64,000 nucleotides of DNA from DASQZK01 sp963732905 (GCA_963732905.1 CAVTBM010000008.1:806001-870000), one strand, 5' to 3'; numbered from the stretch's first letter, positions 43,083 through 52,800 are shown. Notes: generated by a model not told the origin, from the sequence alone. Made by a program: numbers and translations.

Positions 43083-43189
43083 AATGAACCACAAAATGAA
43101 GCCCACATGATGGATGACAACACAACCGGGCCTGCGAGCTCAGCGGAGCTAAACCTAACCTTATAATAATCAATCGTGTGTGGTTCATT
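43083..43189. mobile_element. 107-bp MITE-like element with 11-bp terminal inverted repeats (copy 1)
   Basis: AATGAACCACA at 43083-43093 and TGTGGTTCATT at 43179-43189 are perfect inverted repeats enclosing a non-coding core. The minus strand of this element matches 57973-58075 over most of its length (shared blocks CCACACACGATTGATTAT, CGCTGAGCTC and TTGTCATCCATCATG). Size, non-coding nature, TIRs and two copies fit a miniature inverted-repeat element. No transposase for it is seen in the window. Confidence 0.6.
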
Positions 43190-43224
43190 ATACCGTATAC
43201 TATTAAAATCAAAATTATTATAAA

Positions 43225-45795
43225 ATGAAAAACATTACCGGCCTGATCCTTCTTCTAACGTTAACAATGTCCTGTTCCGTGAAAACATTCGATCAAAAAA
43301 AAATCACCAGCCTTGACCAAAACTGGGAATTCTCCAAAGCCGGTGAAGATAAGTGGTATCCGGCAACTGTACCGGGAACCGTGCATACCGACCTGATGGC
43401 TAACCATCTTATCCCTGACCCTTTTATCGGATTTAATGAAGACAGTGTCCAGTGGATCGAGAACCAGGACTGGATCTACAGGACCAGTTTCAACCTCAGT
43501 CAGGACGATCTTGACCGGAAAAATATCGAACTTGTATTTGACGGCCTGGATACATACGCAGACGTTTACCTCAACGACAGCCTTGTAATAAGTGCTGATA
43601 ACATGTTTATCCCCTGGCAGACAGACTGTAAAAAATACCTCCGCGAAGGGATAAACAACCTGCGAATATATTTCCGGTCCCCGGTCAGAATGGGTATGGA
43701 AAAACTGGAAAAGCTCGGCTATCCTCTTATCGCAACAAATGAGCAGGCCCCGGATGACAAAAAAACCAATGTGTTCACCAGGAAGGCGCCGTTCCATTAC
43801 GGTTGGGACTGGGGCCCGAGGCTGGTCACCAGCGGCATCTGGCGTCCCGTTTACCTTTTGTCCTGGGATAAGCTGATCCTCCGTGACATACGTATGATTC
43901 AGGATAAATTCAGTCCGCAGGAATGCACCTACACAGTTGAACTCGAAGTTGAATCTTCAGGAAGTGGCAAATATCCGGTCAATATCACTGCTGACGGACA
44001 GAATATGGCCCAGGCCAATGTAAGCCTCAATCCCGGCATGAATAAAGTCGACATCGGTCTGAACTTTAAAAATCCTGAACTGTGGTGGACCAATGGACTG
44101 GGTAATCAGAAACTGTATAAGATCGGTGTGACCATCGGCGAACCAGGCAGGGCCATAGATTCAAAATCACTTAACCTGGGGATCCGTAAACTGGAACTCG
44201 TCCAGGAACCAGACTCTGTTGGAAGGAGTTTTTATTTCAGAGTAAATGGTGTTCCTGTGTTCATGAAAGGTTCAAACTATATCCCCGGCGATATCCTGAC
44301 CCCAAGAGTTACCCCCGAAAAATATGAGAGAGTGGTGAAGGAAGCCTCAGATGCCAATATGAACATGCTACGGGTCTGGGGTGGCGCCATCTATGAAAAT
44401 GATATCTTCTTTGATCTCTGTGATAAGTATGGCATTCTGGTCTGGCATGATTTTATGTTTGCCTGTGCCCTGCAGCCCGGCGACCAGCATCACCTCGACA
44501 ATATCCGCAAAGAAGCGGAATATAATGTAAAACGGCTCCGGAACCATCCCTGTATGGCGCTCTGGTGTGGAAACAATGAAAACCTCATTGCATGGTACAA
44601 CTGGGGGTGGCAGAAGAATTATACTCCGGAACAACGGGATTTTCTGTGGAAGACCTATCAGAATATCTTTTACAAAATACTCCCTGAAGCTGTAAAAGAG
44701 AATGACCCCGGAATTTCATACTGGCCTTCTTCACCCCAGTCTTATGGCGATAAACTTCCAGACAGAAAATCGGGAGATGAACATGACTGGTCTGTCTGGT
44801 TCGGCCCGAATGATTTTAAAGATTACGGCAACAACATCCCGCGTTTCGTCAGTGAGTACGGACTCCAATCATTCCCCCAGATGTCTACCCTCCTGTATTT
44901 TGGTAAACCTGCGGACATGACCATGTTCAGCAAACTATTCGACCGCCGGCAAAGGAGCAGGATGGACTGGATAAAGCCCGGATTTAACGGGAATGACATG
45001 CAGCTCAGGTATGTCAGACAGTATTTCCCGGAACCTCAGAATTTAGAAACGTTTATTTATCTCAGTCAGATCACACATCAGCTGGCCATGAAAGAGGCCG
45101 TTGAGGCACACCGCAGGAATATGCCGGTATGTATGGGTTCTCTCTACTGGCAGATCAACGATTGCTGGCCCACAATTTCCTGGGCGACAGTGGATTACTT
45201 TGGCAACTGGAAAGCTTCACACTACCAGGCGAAACGGTCATTTGAAAACCTTATCCTGGCACCGGACGTCCGTAACGGTAAAGTGGATCTCTACGTTGTA
45301 TCCGACAACCTTGCGGATAAGGAAGCAATGCTTCAACTGTCCTGGATGACCACAAGCGGTAAAGTGACCGGAACCTCGGACAGCCGGAATATCACCATCA
45401 GGGGTAATACCTCCGAAAAAATTTTCTCAGCAGGTTACCCTGAAAAAGAATGTCACAGCCCCTCGAATTCGACATACCTTGTGGCCAGACTTTTCGACGG
45501 CAATATCCTGCTGACTGAAAAGCTTATCCCCTTCTGTAAACCGAAGGATGAAACACTTCAACAGGCCGCATTCAACAAATTGGTAACGAAAAGCCCTGAC
45601 GGTTACGATATTACGTTAAGTTCCAAAGTTCCTGCCCGTTTCGTGCACATCGATTACCCGGAGGTTAAGGGATTTTTCGCCGATAATTATTTTAACCTGA
45701 TACCGGGTACTGTAAAAACGATTCATTTCCAGACAGATGAGACCATATCCGATCCTTCAGGATCACTTAAAATTGAATGTTTGAATAATTTCTGA
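43225..45795 (+). CDS. GH2 beta-mannosidase, exported lipoprotein
   Basis: The 856-residue protein has a lipoprotein signal (MKNITGLILLLTLTMSC, Cys17). The GH2 mannosidase plan matches the upstream paralog: WYPATVPGTVHTDLMANHLIPDPF, APFHYGWDWGPRLVTSGIW, MALWCGNNENLIAW (acid/base Glu452) and RFVSEYGLQSFPQ (nucleophile Glu544). It acts outside the cytoplasm, while the 828-residue paralog is cytosolic, so the pair may cleave long and short mannosides in sequence. The MITE-like element lies directly upstream (43083-43189), leaving about 35 bp for regulatory signals unless the promoter is inside or beyond the element. Confidence 0.93.
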   Translation: MKNITGLILLLTLTMSCSVKTFDQKKITSLDQNWEFSKAGEDKWYPATVPGTVHTDLMANHLIPDPFIGFNEDSVQWIENQDWIYRTSFNLSQDDLDRKNIELVFDGLDTYADVYLNDSLVISADNMFIPWQTDCKKYLREGINNLRIYFRSPVRMGMEKLEKLGYPLIATNEQAPDDKKTNVFTRKAPFHYGWDWGPRLVTSGIWRPVYLLSWDKLILRDIRMIQDKFSPQECTYTVELEVESSGSGKYPVNITADGQNMAQANVSLNPGMNKVDIGLNFKNPELWWTNGLGNQKLYKIGVTIGEPGRAIDSKSLNLGIRKLELVQEPDSVGRSFYFRVNGVPVFMKGSNYIPGDILTPRVTPEKYERVVKEASDANMNMLRVWGGAIYENDIFFDLCDKYGILVWHDFMFACALQPGDQHHLDNIRKEAEYNVKRLRNHPCMALWCGNNENLIAWYNWGWQKNYTPEQRDFLWKTYQNIFYKILPEAVKENDPGISYWPSSPQSYGDKLPDRKSGDEHDWSVWFGPNDFKDYGNNIPRFVSEYGLQSFPQMSTLLYFGKPADMTMFSKLFDRRQRSRMDWIKPGFNGNDMQLRYVRQYFPEPQNLETFIYLSQITHQLAMKEAVEAHRRNMPVCMGSLYWQINDCWPTISWATVDYFGNWKASHYQAKRSFENLILAPDVRNGKVDLYVVSDNLADKEAMLQLSWMTTSGKVTGTSDSRNITIRGNTSEKIFSAGYPEKECHSPSNSTYLVARLFDGNILLTEKLIPFCKPKDETLQQAAFNKLVTKSPDGYDITLSSKVPARFVHIDYPEVKGFFADNYFNLIPGTVKTIHFQTDETISDPSGSLKIECLNNF

Positions 45796-45977
45796 GAACT
45801 TTAATACATTCATGATGTTTTATTGATGGAAGTTTTATACTGAAGGAAAACCATTCCTGCCGGAAAATAAATCTCTGCCCTCCCTGTCCATACGGGGAAT
45901 TTTTCCTGCTCATAAATCTGCCATAATCACTAACCTGTTTTATCTGCTGCCTTCTATGCAGCCTAAAACTAACTGTC

Positions 45978-48900
45978 ATGACACACCCGCGTTTTGAAAA
46001 GAATTTCCGCAGATTCAGAAACTGGCTAAACAGAATAAAGGTTCCTGCACGTGTTATCTTCATCGTGATGGGCATCCTTTCAACACTCTGGTTCCTTATC
46101 AGAGTCATCCCGAAACCACAGCGCGCCGGATACCCCTGTATGAAGGCGGCTTTCCCCATTATGTCCGGTTTCATCATCTGGCTGGTAAGCGCCAGCGGAT
46201 CAATTACCGCTTTCCGGCTGGCAAAGAAAAGCCTGAAAGCTCAGCGTTACCTGATTGGAGGTACCTTTGCCATTTTAGCCGTGGCACTCGGTGCTTTTTC
46301 AATCATACAGCATCAGAAGAAAGCTGAGGCGGCAGAGCTCTATGTTGCAAACGATTTTTTCATTCCCAATCAACCTATTGGGGAACCACACGGAATACAT
46401 CCCGGCAGGGTAGTCTGGATCTTCAACCCCGATGCCACGAATGAGAACTGCCCTAACACCCAAAACAGCCCCTACTACAGCCCCTCGAATAACAACCAGA
46501 CCGTTATTGACCAAATGGCAGACTCTGCTGTTCTCAAACTTACCGGTGAGAAGACCCTGGCAAGTTCATGGAACGCCATCTTCAGAAATTTTAATAAAAG
46601 CAAAGGCAAAGGCGATGTAGGCTATGTCAGTGGTGAAAAGATATTCATCAAGATCAACCAGGGCACAGCCTCCTGGCTTAGTAATCCGTCGACCCTTGAA
46701 AGAGACTATAGCGGATGGATGGCCGGCTACGCCCCGGTTTCAGAAACCTCGTCCTTTACCATTCTGAGCGTGCTCAGACAACTGGTTGATACGGCCGGCG
46801 TTCCCCAGGAAGATATTTACATCGGGGATCCGATTGCTCATGTGTGGCAGCACACTTATGATTACCTTCATGCCGCTTACCCAAATATCAAATATGTAGA
46901 CCGGGATGCGACCTATGTTTCACTCGGCAGGTCAACACTCGATGTACCGGATGACCCGGTGATCTTTTATTCCGATCATGGAACGGTTATGCCCGATGCT
47001 ATCTCGGACAAGTTGTACACGCAGATGCAGGATGCCAACTATATGATCAACATGGCAGCCCTGAAAGCCCATGCCCGGGCCGGCATCACCCTTACCGCCA
47101 AGAACCATTTCGGTTCACACACAAGATTGAGTGCGGAACATCTGCACCCAAGTCATGTTGCCCCGGAAAATGACACACCTCTTCCCTCCACTACCGGTTA
47201 TCATAAATACAGGGCGTTCGTGGATATTATGGGGCACCAGCTGCTGGGGCAAAACACACTGCTGTATTTTATCGACGGCCTGTGGGGTGGCGGTGAAGCC
47301 GTTGAACCACCTGTCAAGTTCACTTCTGCACCCTTTAACAACGACTGGTCCAATTCCATCATCATCTCCCTCGATCAGGTAGCCCTTGAATCGGTCTGCT
47401 TCGATATTCTGAGAACAGAATTCAACAACCCTTCAGACCTTACCAAATACCGGCCCCATATGTATGGTGTCGATGACTATCTGCAGCAGGCTGCCGACAG
47501 GTCAAACTGGCCCCAGGGGATCCTCTATGATCCCGAAGCCGACGGAACCATTCTGAAATCCCTCGGTGTGAATGAACACTGGAACAATGCAATCAAAAGA
47601 CAGTACTCCAGGAACCTGGGAAAAGATTACGGCATTGAACTGGTTACCGTACCCGGGAATATTGCCGAAGATGACCCTTTTGTTTCCACGGCGGCCTCTG
47701 CCGCTCCTGTCTTTGACGGACAGGGCAACGACGATTGCTGGAAATCAGCCGACTGGTACAACATGAACAACGACTGGATGCCTTACGGTGTATCGGTCCC
47801 GTTATCGGATTATTCGGGCAGATATAAAACACTCTGGTCAGCTTCGGATAATGTCCTGTATTTCCTGGCCGAGATCCATGATCATACGTTTATCGACGGT
47901 TACCAGTACCCCGACTCAGGGTTTTCAAAGTATGATATGCTGGAACTCCTGATCGATGAAGACCACTCGGGAGGAAACTACCTGTTCGATAATTCCTCCA
48001 CAGGTAAAAATGCCTTCGATTACCACATCGCCGTCAACGCTCCTGCTGATGGTGAAGTAACTCACGATTTCGTGGCTGCTGACATCACCGGCACAAGCTG
48101 GTCAGACTATACTGTTGCCAATTATGCAAGTCATTTCAGCAATTTTGCCATGAGAAAAGACGGTAATACCTATACATGGGAATTCGCCCTGAAAGTGTAC
48201 AGTTCGGATTATGATGCGGCTAACCCTGAGCTTTCAAGGGTTACGCTTAGTGATGGTAAAATCATGGGAGTAACGCTCGCCTATAATGACAATAATGCTC
48301 CCGATGGCAGCAGGGATAACTACTTCGGAAGTGTCTGGATTCCAAAATCGGATGATAATACCCAGGGGACAAATGCAGACGACTTCGGAAAACTGACCCT
48401 TCTCCCCTCTTCACTTCCTGTGAACCATCCCCCGGTGTATATTGCAAAAATACCTGATGTAACCATTTCAGCGTTTGACACCGAAATCACCCTCGTTGAT
48501 AATCTTTCAACTTACTTTACCGATGAAGACGGCGACAGCCTCGACTACCAGGCTTTTGATACCAACCCTGACGTGACCTTAAACGTTCAGGATCATAAAC
48601 TCATCGCCACAGTTTCTTCCGGCTTCAAAGGAAAATCAGACGTTTCAGTCCGCGTTTCCGATCCTGGAGACATGGTCACGTATGGCCACTTCTCCCTGAA
48701 TGCTGTGAATCAGGCACCGGTCGTGGTCAGCAATATCCCCGATTATACCCTGGCCGCCCTCAATGAGACCTATACAGTCGTGGACAACATCCTGAGTGTC
48801 TTTTCCGACCCGGATAACGATGCCCTGACCTTTTCCGCCTCCTCAGATAACCAGGATGTGTCCGTTTCCTTTTATGGTAACATGCTGAGGGTTATGGCAG

Positions 48901-49268
48901 CTGATGGCTTCTCCGGAGATGCCAATATCACGGTGACTGCCAGTGACGGAGTCGATGAAGTAACCACAACCTTCAAAGTGTCCTTCAACCCGATCGGCAT
49001 CTCAGAAAACACGATACTGACTTCATTGATCTGTTATCCCAATCCCGTGACTGACGGCTTCCTGAATGTACGCTTCATCTCACCCGGAACCGGTGACGTC
49101 AGACTGAGTATTTTCAATATGAACGGCCAGCAGGTAAGAAGCTACCTTCACAGTAAACCTGAAAATGTGTACAACGATAAGGTTGACGTATCCGGATTGA
49201 GTCCCGGATTCTATTTACTTCAGATCCGGTATCTGGGGAAAAAAGCTGTTTTCCGGTTTACCATATAA
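45978..49268 (+). CDS. Membrane-headed DUF362-like/CBM9-like protein with T9SS sorting tail (copy A)
   Basis: The 1096-residue protein has three N-terminal membrane helices (about 25-42, 56-76, 91-110) joined by RVIPKPQRAGYPCMKAAFP, then QHQKKAEA with an AxA site (116-118) before the soluble part. A DUF362-like region follows (about 190-560; SGEKIFIKINQGTASW, NMAALKAHARAGITLTAKNHFGS, LYFIDGLWGG), then a CBM9-like domain (about 575-805; APVFDGQGNDDCW, LIDEDHSGG), two cadherin/Ig-like repeats (about 812-1005, each opening APV or PPV with I-P-D) and a type-A T9SS sorting domain (about 1015-1096; CYPNPVTDGFLNVRF, GLSPGFYLLQI). No Sec signal peptide is present. The function is unknown. Its paralog B is 546 bp downstream. 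A strong terminator follows at 49308. Confidence 0.8.
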   Translation: MTHPRFEKNFRRFRNWLNRIKVPARVIFIVMGILSTLWFLIRVIPKPQRAGYPCMKAAFPIMSGFIIWLVSASGSITAFRLAKKSLKAQRYLIGGTFAILAVALGAFSIIQHQKKAEAAELYVANDFFIPNQPIGEPHGIHPGRVVWIFNPDATNENCPNTQNSPYYSPSNNNQTVIDQMADSAVLKLTGEKTLASSWNAIFRNFNKSKGKGDVGYVSGEKIFIKINQGTASWLSNPSTLERDYSGWMAGYAPVSETSSFTILSVLRQLVDTAGVPQEDIYIGDPIAHVWQHTYDYLHAAYPNIKYVDRDATYVSLGRSTLDVPDDPVIFYSDHGTVMPDAISDKLYTQMQDANYMINMAALKAHARAGITLTAKNHFGSHTRLSAEHLHPSHVAPENDTPLPSTTGYHKYRAFVDIMGHQLLGQNTLLYFIDGLWGGGEAVEPPVKFTSAPFNNDWSNSIIISLDQVALESVCFDILRTEFNNPSDLTKYRPHMYGVDDYLQQAADRSNWPQGILYDPEADGTILKSLGVNEHWNNAIKRQYSRNLGKDYGIELVTVPGNIAEDDPFVSTAASAAPVFDGQGNDDCWKSADWYNMNNDWMPYGVSVPLSDYSGRYKTLWSASDNVLYFLAEIHDHTFIDGYQYPDSGFSKYDMLELLIDEDHSGGNYLFDNSSTGKNAFDYHIAVNAPADGEVTHDFVAADITGTSWSDYTVANYASHFSNFAMRKDGNTYTWEFALKVYSSDYDAANPELSRVTLSDGKIMGVTLAYNDNNAPDGSRDNYFGSVWIPKSDDNTQGTNADDFGKLTLLPSSLPVNHPPVYIAKIPDVTISAFDTEITLVDNLSTYFTDEDGDSLDYQAFDTNPDVTLNVQDHKLIATVSSGFKGKSDVSVRVSDPGDMVTYGHFSLNAVNQAPVVVSNIPDYTLAALNETYTVVDNILSVFSDPDNDALTFSASSDNQDVSVSFYGNMLRVMAADGFSGDANITVTASDGVDEVTTTFKVSFNPIGISENTILTSLICYPNPVTDGFLNVRFISPGTGDVRLSIFNMNGQQVRSYLHSKPENVYNDKVDVSGLSPGFYLLQIRYLGKKAVFRFTI

Positions 49269-49307
49269 AACGACCGGTTCCGGTTCTCTTTTCATGACAA
49301 ACCATCG

Positions 49308-49366
49308 CCGGATCATTTTCCCGGGCTAAAAAAGGCCGCCCGGGAAAATGATCCGGTTTTCTTTTG
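49308..49366 (+). terminator. Strong rho-independent terminator after copy A
   Basis: CCGGATCATTTTCCCGGGC at 49308-49326 and its exact complement at 49338-49356 form a perfect 19-bp stem with an 11-nt loop, followed by TTTTCTTTT. It lies 40 bp after the stop codon of copy A and just before the relic of a third copy. Confidence 0.88.
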
Positions 49367-49384
49367 TTGCTTACCCGCAGACAG

Positions 49385-49545
49385 GATGCCAATCCGGAAG
49401 CATCCAGGGTAAACCTGTCGGAAGGTAAAGTCATGGGAATGTCGGTCGCCTACTGTGATAACGCTGAGAACGACGGAGAGAGGGACAACATCTTTGGCAG
49501 CATATGGGTAACAGCTGACCGGTATAACAGCCACTGGGAAAGTGC
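49385..49545 (+). pseudogene. Relic of a third copy of the DUF362/CBM9 paralog family
   Basis: The frame encodes DANPEASRVNLSEGKVMG and onward through ADRYNSHWESA, which matches codon for codon the copy B segment at 52041-52201 (DSNPEASRVNLSLDKVMG ... AARYNSHWESA) without gaps. The homology stops sharply on both sides. It corresponds to the last part of the CBM9-like domain and cannot be functional by itself. Third-position bases are more GC-rich than in copy B and closer in style to copy A. It is evidence of a deleted or recombined tandem copy between A and B. Confidence 0.8.
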
Positions 49546-49814
49546 CGGGCAGCTGAAAACCTGGCAGTCGCGTTTAATGACTAAACGCAGCGATGGTGCA
49601 CCAAAAATGCATTATCCTGCGTTTTTCAACAATCCCCACCTCCCCCGGATCCGGAGACGACCGGATCTTCCGGATAAGCCCGGTCTAAATTAGAATTAAA
49701 ATGAATTAGGAGGTAATTCGAATTATTTAATAATATTAAAAAACATAAGATAATATTTTAGGTAGTTTTAGGCCGCCAACTATCCAAATACCTTACTTAA
49801 ACATAAAATTTAAC

Positions 49815-52535
49815 ATGACACATCCCAAGTTTGAAGATTCCTTCAGGAAGGTCAGATCATTTCTGAAAAGAATCAAAGTGCCAGGAACAATCATTTTCGT
49901 TATCATGGGAATACTTTCCACTGTATGGTTCCTGGCAAGGGTAATCCCCAAACCTTCACGGGCAGCTTACCCCTGTATGCGGACTGCATTTCCGGTGATG
50001 ACAGGTTTTATTGTCTGGTTCATCAGCGTCAGCGGATCCATTACCGCTTTTCGTCTTGCACGAAAAAACGTTAAAAACAGGAAATTTATTTTAGCCGCAT
50101 GTCTTATCGTAGTAGCTTTAGCTTTCGGAACATTCGGTCTTGTCCAACAGCATAAGAAAGCCATGGCAGCTGAAAATTATGTCGACAATGACTATTTTGT
50201 ACCGAACCAGCCAATGGGTAAGGGACAGGGTATTCATCCCGGTCGTGTTGTATGGATTCATAATGCTGATGCAACAAATGAGAATGCCGCAAACACTGTT
50301 GCTGTACCCTATGATGCTCCATCAAACAACGATCAGACAGTTATCGACAATATGGTAAACGAATCCATCCTTAAGTTGACGGGAGAAGCCAATATTTCTG
50401 ATGCCTGGGATGCCATTTTCAAAAGTTTCAACCTAAAAAAAGGAAGAGGCGACAGGACATATAGTGCTGGTGAAAAGATCTTTATCAAGATCAATCAGGG
50501 AACGGCCAACTGGGCCTCCGATAAACAAACACTGGAAAGATTGAGTTGGCAGAAACCCATTACCGAGACATCACCCCAGGTCATTCTGAGTATTCTAAAG
50601 CAACTTGTTGATGAAAGAGGAATAAATGAATCTGATATTTATGTCGATGATCCGCTCTCTCATATATGGCAACCCACTTATGATTATCTGCATGCTCAGT
50701 TCCCGAATGTAAAGTATGCCGATAAGAGTAGCCAGTATACAAGTCTTGGCCGTACCACCATTCATCCTTCACTTCAGGATGCCATTGTTTACTCAGATAA
50801 GGGAACAATCATGCCTGATGCCGTATCGGATGCTATGTATTCAGAAATGGAAGATGCCGATTACCTGATTAATATGGCGTCTCTGAAAGCACATGCCAGA
50901 GCCGGTATTTCACTTACTGCAAAAAATCATTTCGGTTCAACTACCCGTGACGGAGCAGGACATCTGCATCCTGCACTCCCTGCCCCGGAAAATGATCAAC
51001 CGAATGCTACAACCGCCGGATACGGAAAATACCGGGTACTTGTTGATATGATGGGACATGAGAAACTCGGACAAAATACCTGTCTGTATTTCATTGACGG
51101 ACTTTGGGCAAGTGATGAGGCAACCAATCCTCCCTGCAAATTTCAGTCAGCACCTTTCAATAACGACTGGTCGAGCTCCATCCTTGTTTCCCTTGACCAG
51201 GTGGCTCTTGAATCGGTTTGTCTCGATATTTTAAGAACCGAATTCAATAACCCGAACGATCTCACCAAATACAGGCCGCATTACTTAGGTGTGGACGACT
51301 ATCTTCACCAGGCTGCGGATCCCGCCAACTGGCCTGAAGGTATCACTTACGATCCCGAAGATGACGGAACTCCTATCGGATCACTCGGTGTACACGAACA
51401 CTGGAATTCAGCTACGAAAAGACAATATTCCAGAAACCTTGGAAAGCCTTACGGTATTGAGCTGATAACTGATCCGGCCAACCTGTCCGAAGATACACCT
51501 TTTGTGGCCAGGGAAGCTACAACAGCACCGACCATCGATGGAAACGGATCGGATGATTGCTGGAAAACAGCTGACTGGTACTCTATCAACCAGACATGGA
51601 TCCCTTATGGCGATTCTGTTCCTGAAAGCGACTTCAAAGGCCGTTTCAAAGTTATGTGGTCAGCCAGTCAAAACCTGATGTATTACCTCGTTGAAATCCA
51701 TGATGATGTGTTTATCGATGGTTATCAATGGCCGGATGCTGGTTATCCGAATTTTGATGTTGTGGAAGTATTCCTCGATGAAGATCATTCAGGCGGACCC
51801 CATGTATTTGACACCCAGACAGAAAACGCTGAAAATGCATTTTCATACCATATCCTGGCTACAGCCCCGGCTGACGGACAGGTTTCGAACGATTTCGTCG
51901 TGTGTGACATCGCCGGTACCAGCTGGTCCAACGAAATCATTCCGAACTATGCCAGCCATTTCCCTGAATTTGCCATGAAAAAGAATGGGGATGTCTATAT
52001 GTACGAATTCTCACTGAAGGTTTATAACGATACCTACGTGGATTCCAATCCCGAAGCATCCAGGGTGAACCTGTCACTGGATAAAGTCATGGGCATGTCG
52101 GTTGCCTATTGCGACAATGATGCCAACGACGGAGCAAGAGATAATTTCTTCGGCAGTGTATGGGTTACTGCTGCCCGGTATAACAGCCACTGGGAAAGTG
52201 CAGATGACTATGGTGTTCTTAAGCTGGTTGAGCCTGGTGAAGTGATTGAGAGCACACCTAAAGTTGGTGCCGTTAACACCTTTGACCATGCCGTTAACGT
52301 CTATCCGAATCCGGTTACCGATGGCTATGTAAATGTAAATTTCAATGACCCGTCAAACGGAAATGTAAATATCAATATTTACAGTGTAAACGGTCAGTTA
52401 CTTAAGAATTACCATATGTATAAGTCAACTCCGGACTTTGTGGAACGGCTCAACATCAACAATTTAAGTAAAGGAATTTATATGGTTGAACTTCGATTCA
52501 ACAACAAAAATTCGGTTAAAAGGATCGTTAAATAA
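49815..52535 (+). CDS. Membrane-headed DUF362-like/CBM9-like protein with T9SS sorting tail (copy B)
   Basis: The 906-residue protein is colinear with copy A: MTHPKFEDSFRKVRSFLKRI, three membrane helices in the first 112 residues, the conserved RVIPKPSRAAYPCMRTAFP loop, HKKAMAAE with a conserved AxA site at 116-118, the DUF362-like region (GEKIFIKINQGTANW, INMASLKAHARAGISLTAKNHFG), the CBM9-like domain (from about 571; APTIDGNGSDDCW) and a T9SS type-A tail (VYPNPVTDGYVNVNF, NLSKGIYMVEL). It lacks the two cadherin-like repeats of copy A, which accounts for the 190-residue difference. The coding sequence reads more AT-rich than copy A. A terminator follows at 52562. The function is unknown. Confidence 0.8.
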   Translation: MTHPKFEDSFRKVRSFLKRIKVPGTIIFVIMGILSTVWFLARVIPKPSRAAYPCMRTAFPVMTGFIVWFISVSGSITAFRLARKNVKNRKFILAACLIVVALAFGTFGLVQQHKKAMAAENYVDNDYFVPNQPMGKGQGIHPGRVVWIHNADATNENAANTVAVPYDAPSNNDQTVIDNMVNESILKLTGEANISDAWDAIFKSFNLKKGRGDRTYSAGEKIFIKINQGTANWASDKQTLERLSWQKPITETSPQVILSILKQLVDERGINESDIYVDDPLSHIWQPTYDYLHAQFPNVKYADKSSQYTSLGRTTIHPSLQDAIVYSDKGTIMPDAVSDAMYSEMEDADYLINMASLKAHARAGISLTAKNHFGSTTRDGAGHLHPALPAPENDQPNATTAGYGKYRVLVDMMGHEKLGQNTCLYFIDGLWASDEATNPPCKFQSAPFNNDWSSSILVSLDQVALESVCLDILRTEFNNPNDLTKYRPHYLGVDDYLHQAADPANWPEGITYDPEDDGTPIGSLGVHEHWNSATKRQYSRNLGKPYGIELITDPANLSEDTPFVAREATTAPTIDGNGSDDCWKTADWYSINQTWIPYGDSVPESDFKGRFKVMWSASQNLMYYLVEIHDDVFIDGYQWPDAGYPNFDVVEVFLDEDHSGGPHVFDTQTENAENAFSYHILATAPADGQVSNDFVVCDIAGTSWSNEIIPNYASHFPEFAMKKNGDVYMYEFSLKVYNDTYVDSNPEASRVNLSLDKVMGMSVAYCDNDANDGARDNFFGSVWVTAARYNSHWESADDYGVLKLVEPGEVIESTPKVGAVNTFDHAVNVYPNPVTDGYVNVNFNDPSNGNVNINIYSVNGQLLKNYHMYKSTPDFVERLNINNLSKGIYMVELRFNNKNSVKRIVK

Positions 52536-52561
52536 AAATAAATTGCTGTTTCCATAAGCAT

Positions 52562-52606
52562 AAACTGTCCTGCCATTGTGATTCATAGTGGTGGGACAGT
52601 TTTTTT
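52562..52606 (+). terminator. Rho-independent terminator after copy B
   Basis: AAACTGTCC (52562-52570) pairs with GGACAGTTT (52594-52602), partly extended inward by TGCCA/TGGTG, and is followed by a run of T. It ends the copy B transcript 27 bp after the stop. Confidence 0.8.
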
Positions 52607-52800
52607 ATGGAGGCTGTTTAAGGAATTGTAAAATGTCAGCACAAAAAGATGGATCGCCTGGCAGATAAATGTCAAGTTTTATTATTTTTGGTTTTTCGTG
52701 ACAGATATCACCGTGACACCTTCCTGAATGGTTAAAATAATCCCGGATTATCGGGTCGATAGTCGGGACCTGAAAATAAAGAAGAATTATATTATTTTAA

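Noticed and set aside
50581..50808. Minus-strand and alternative-frame reading frames inside copy B and other large genes
   Set aside because: They are shadows of strongly supported coding frames and have no domain or signal of their own.
52683..52690. TATTTTTG as a -7 element for the DoxX operon
   Set aside because: It matches TAnnTTTG, but there is no -33 element at the right spacing and it is more than 110 bp from the start codon in an AT-rich stretch where such matches are expected by chance.
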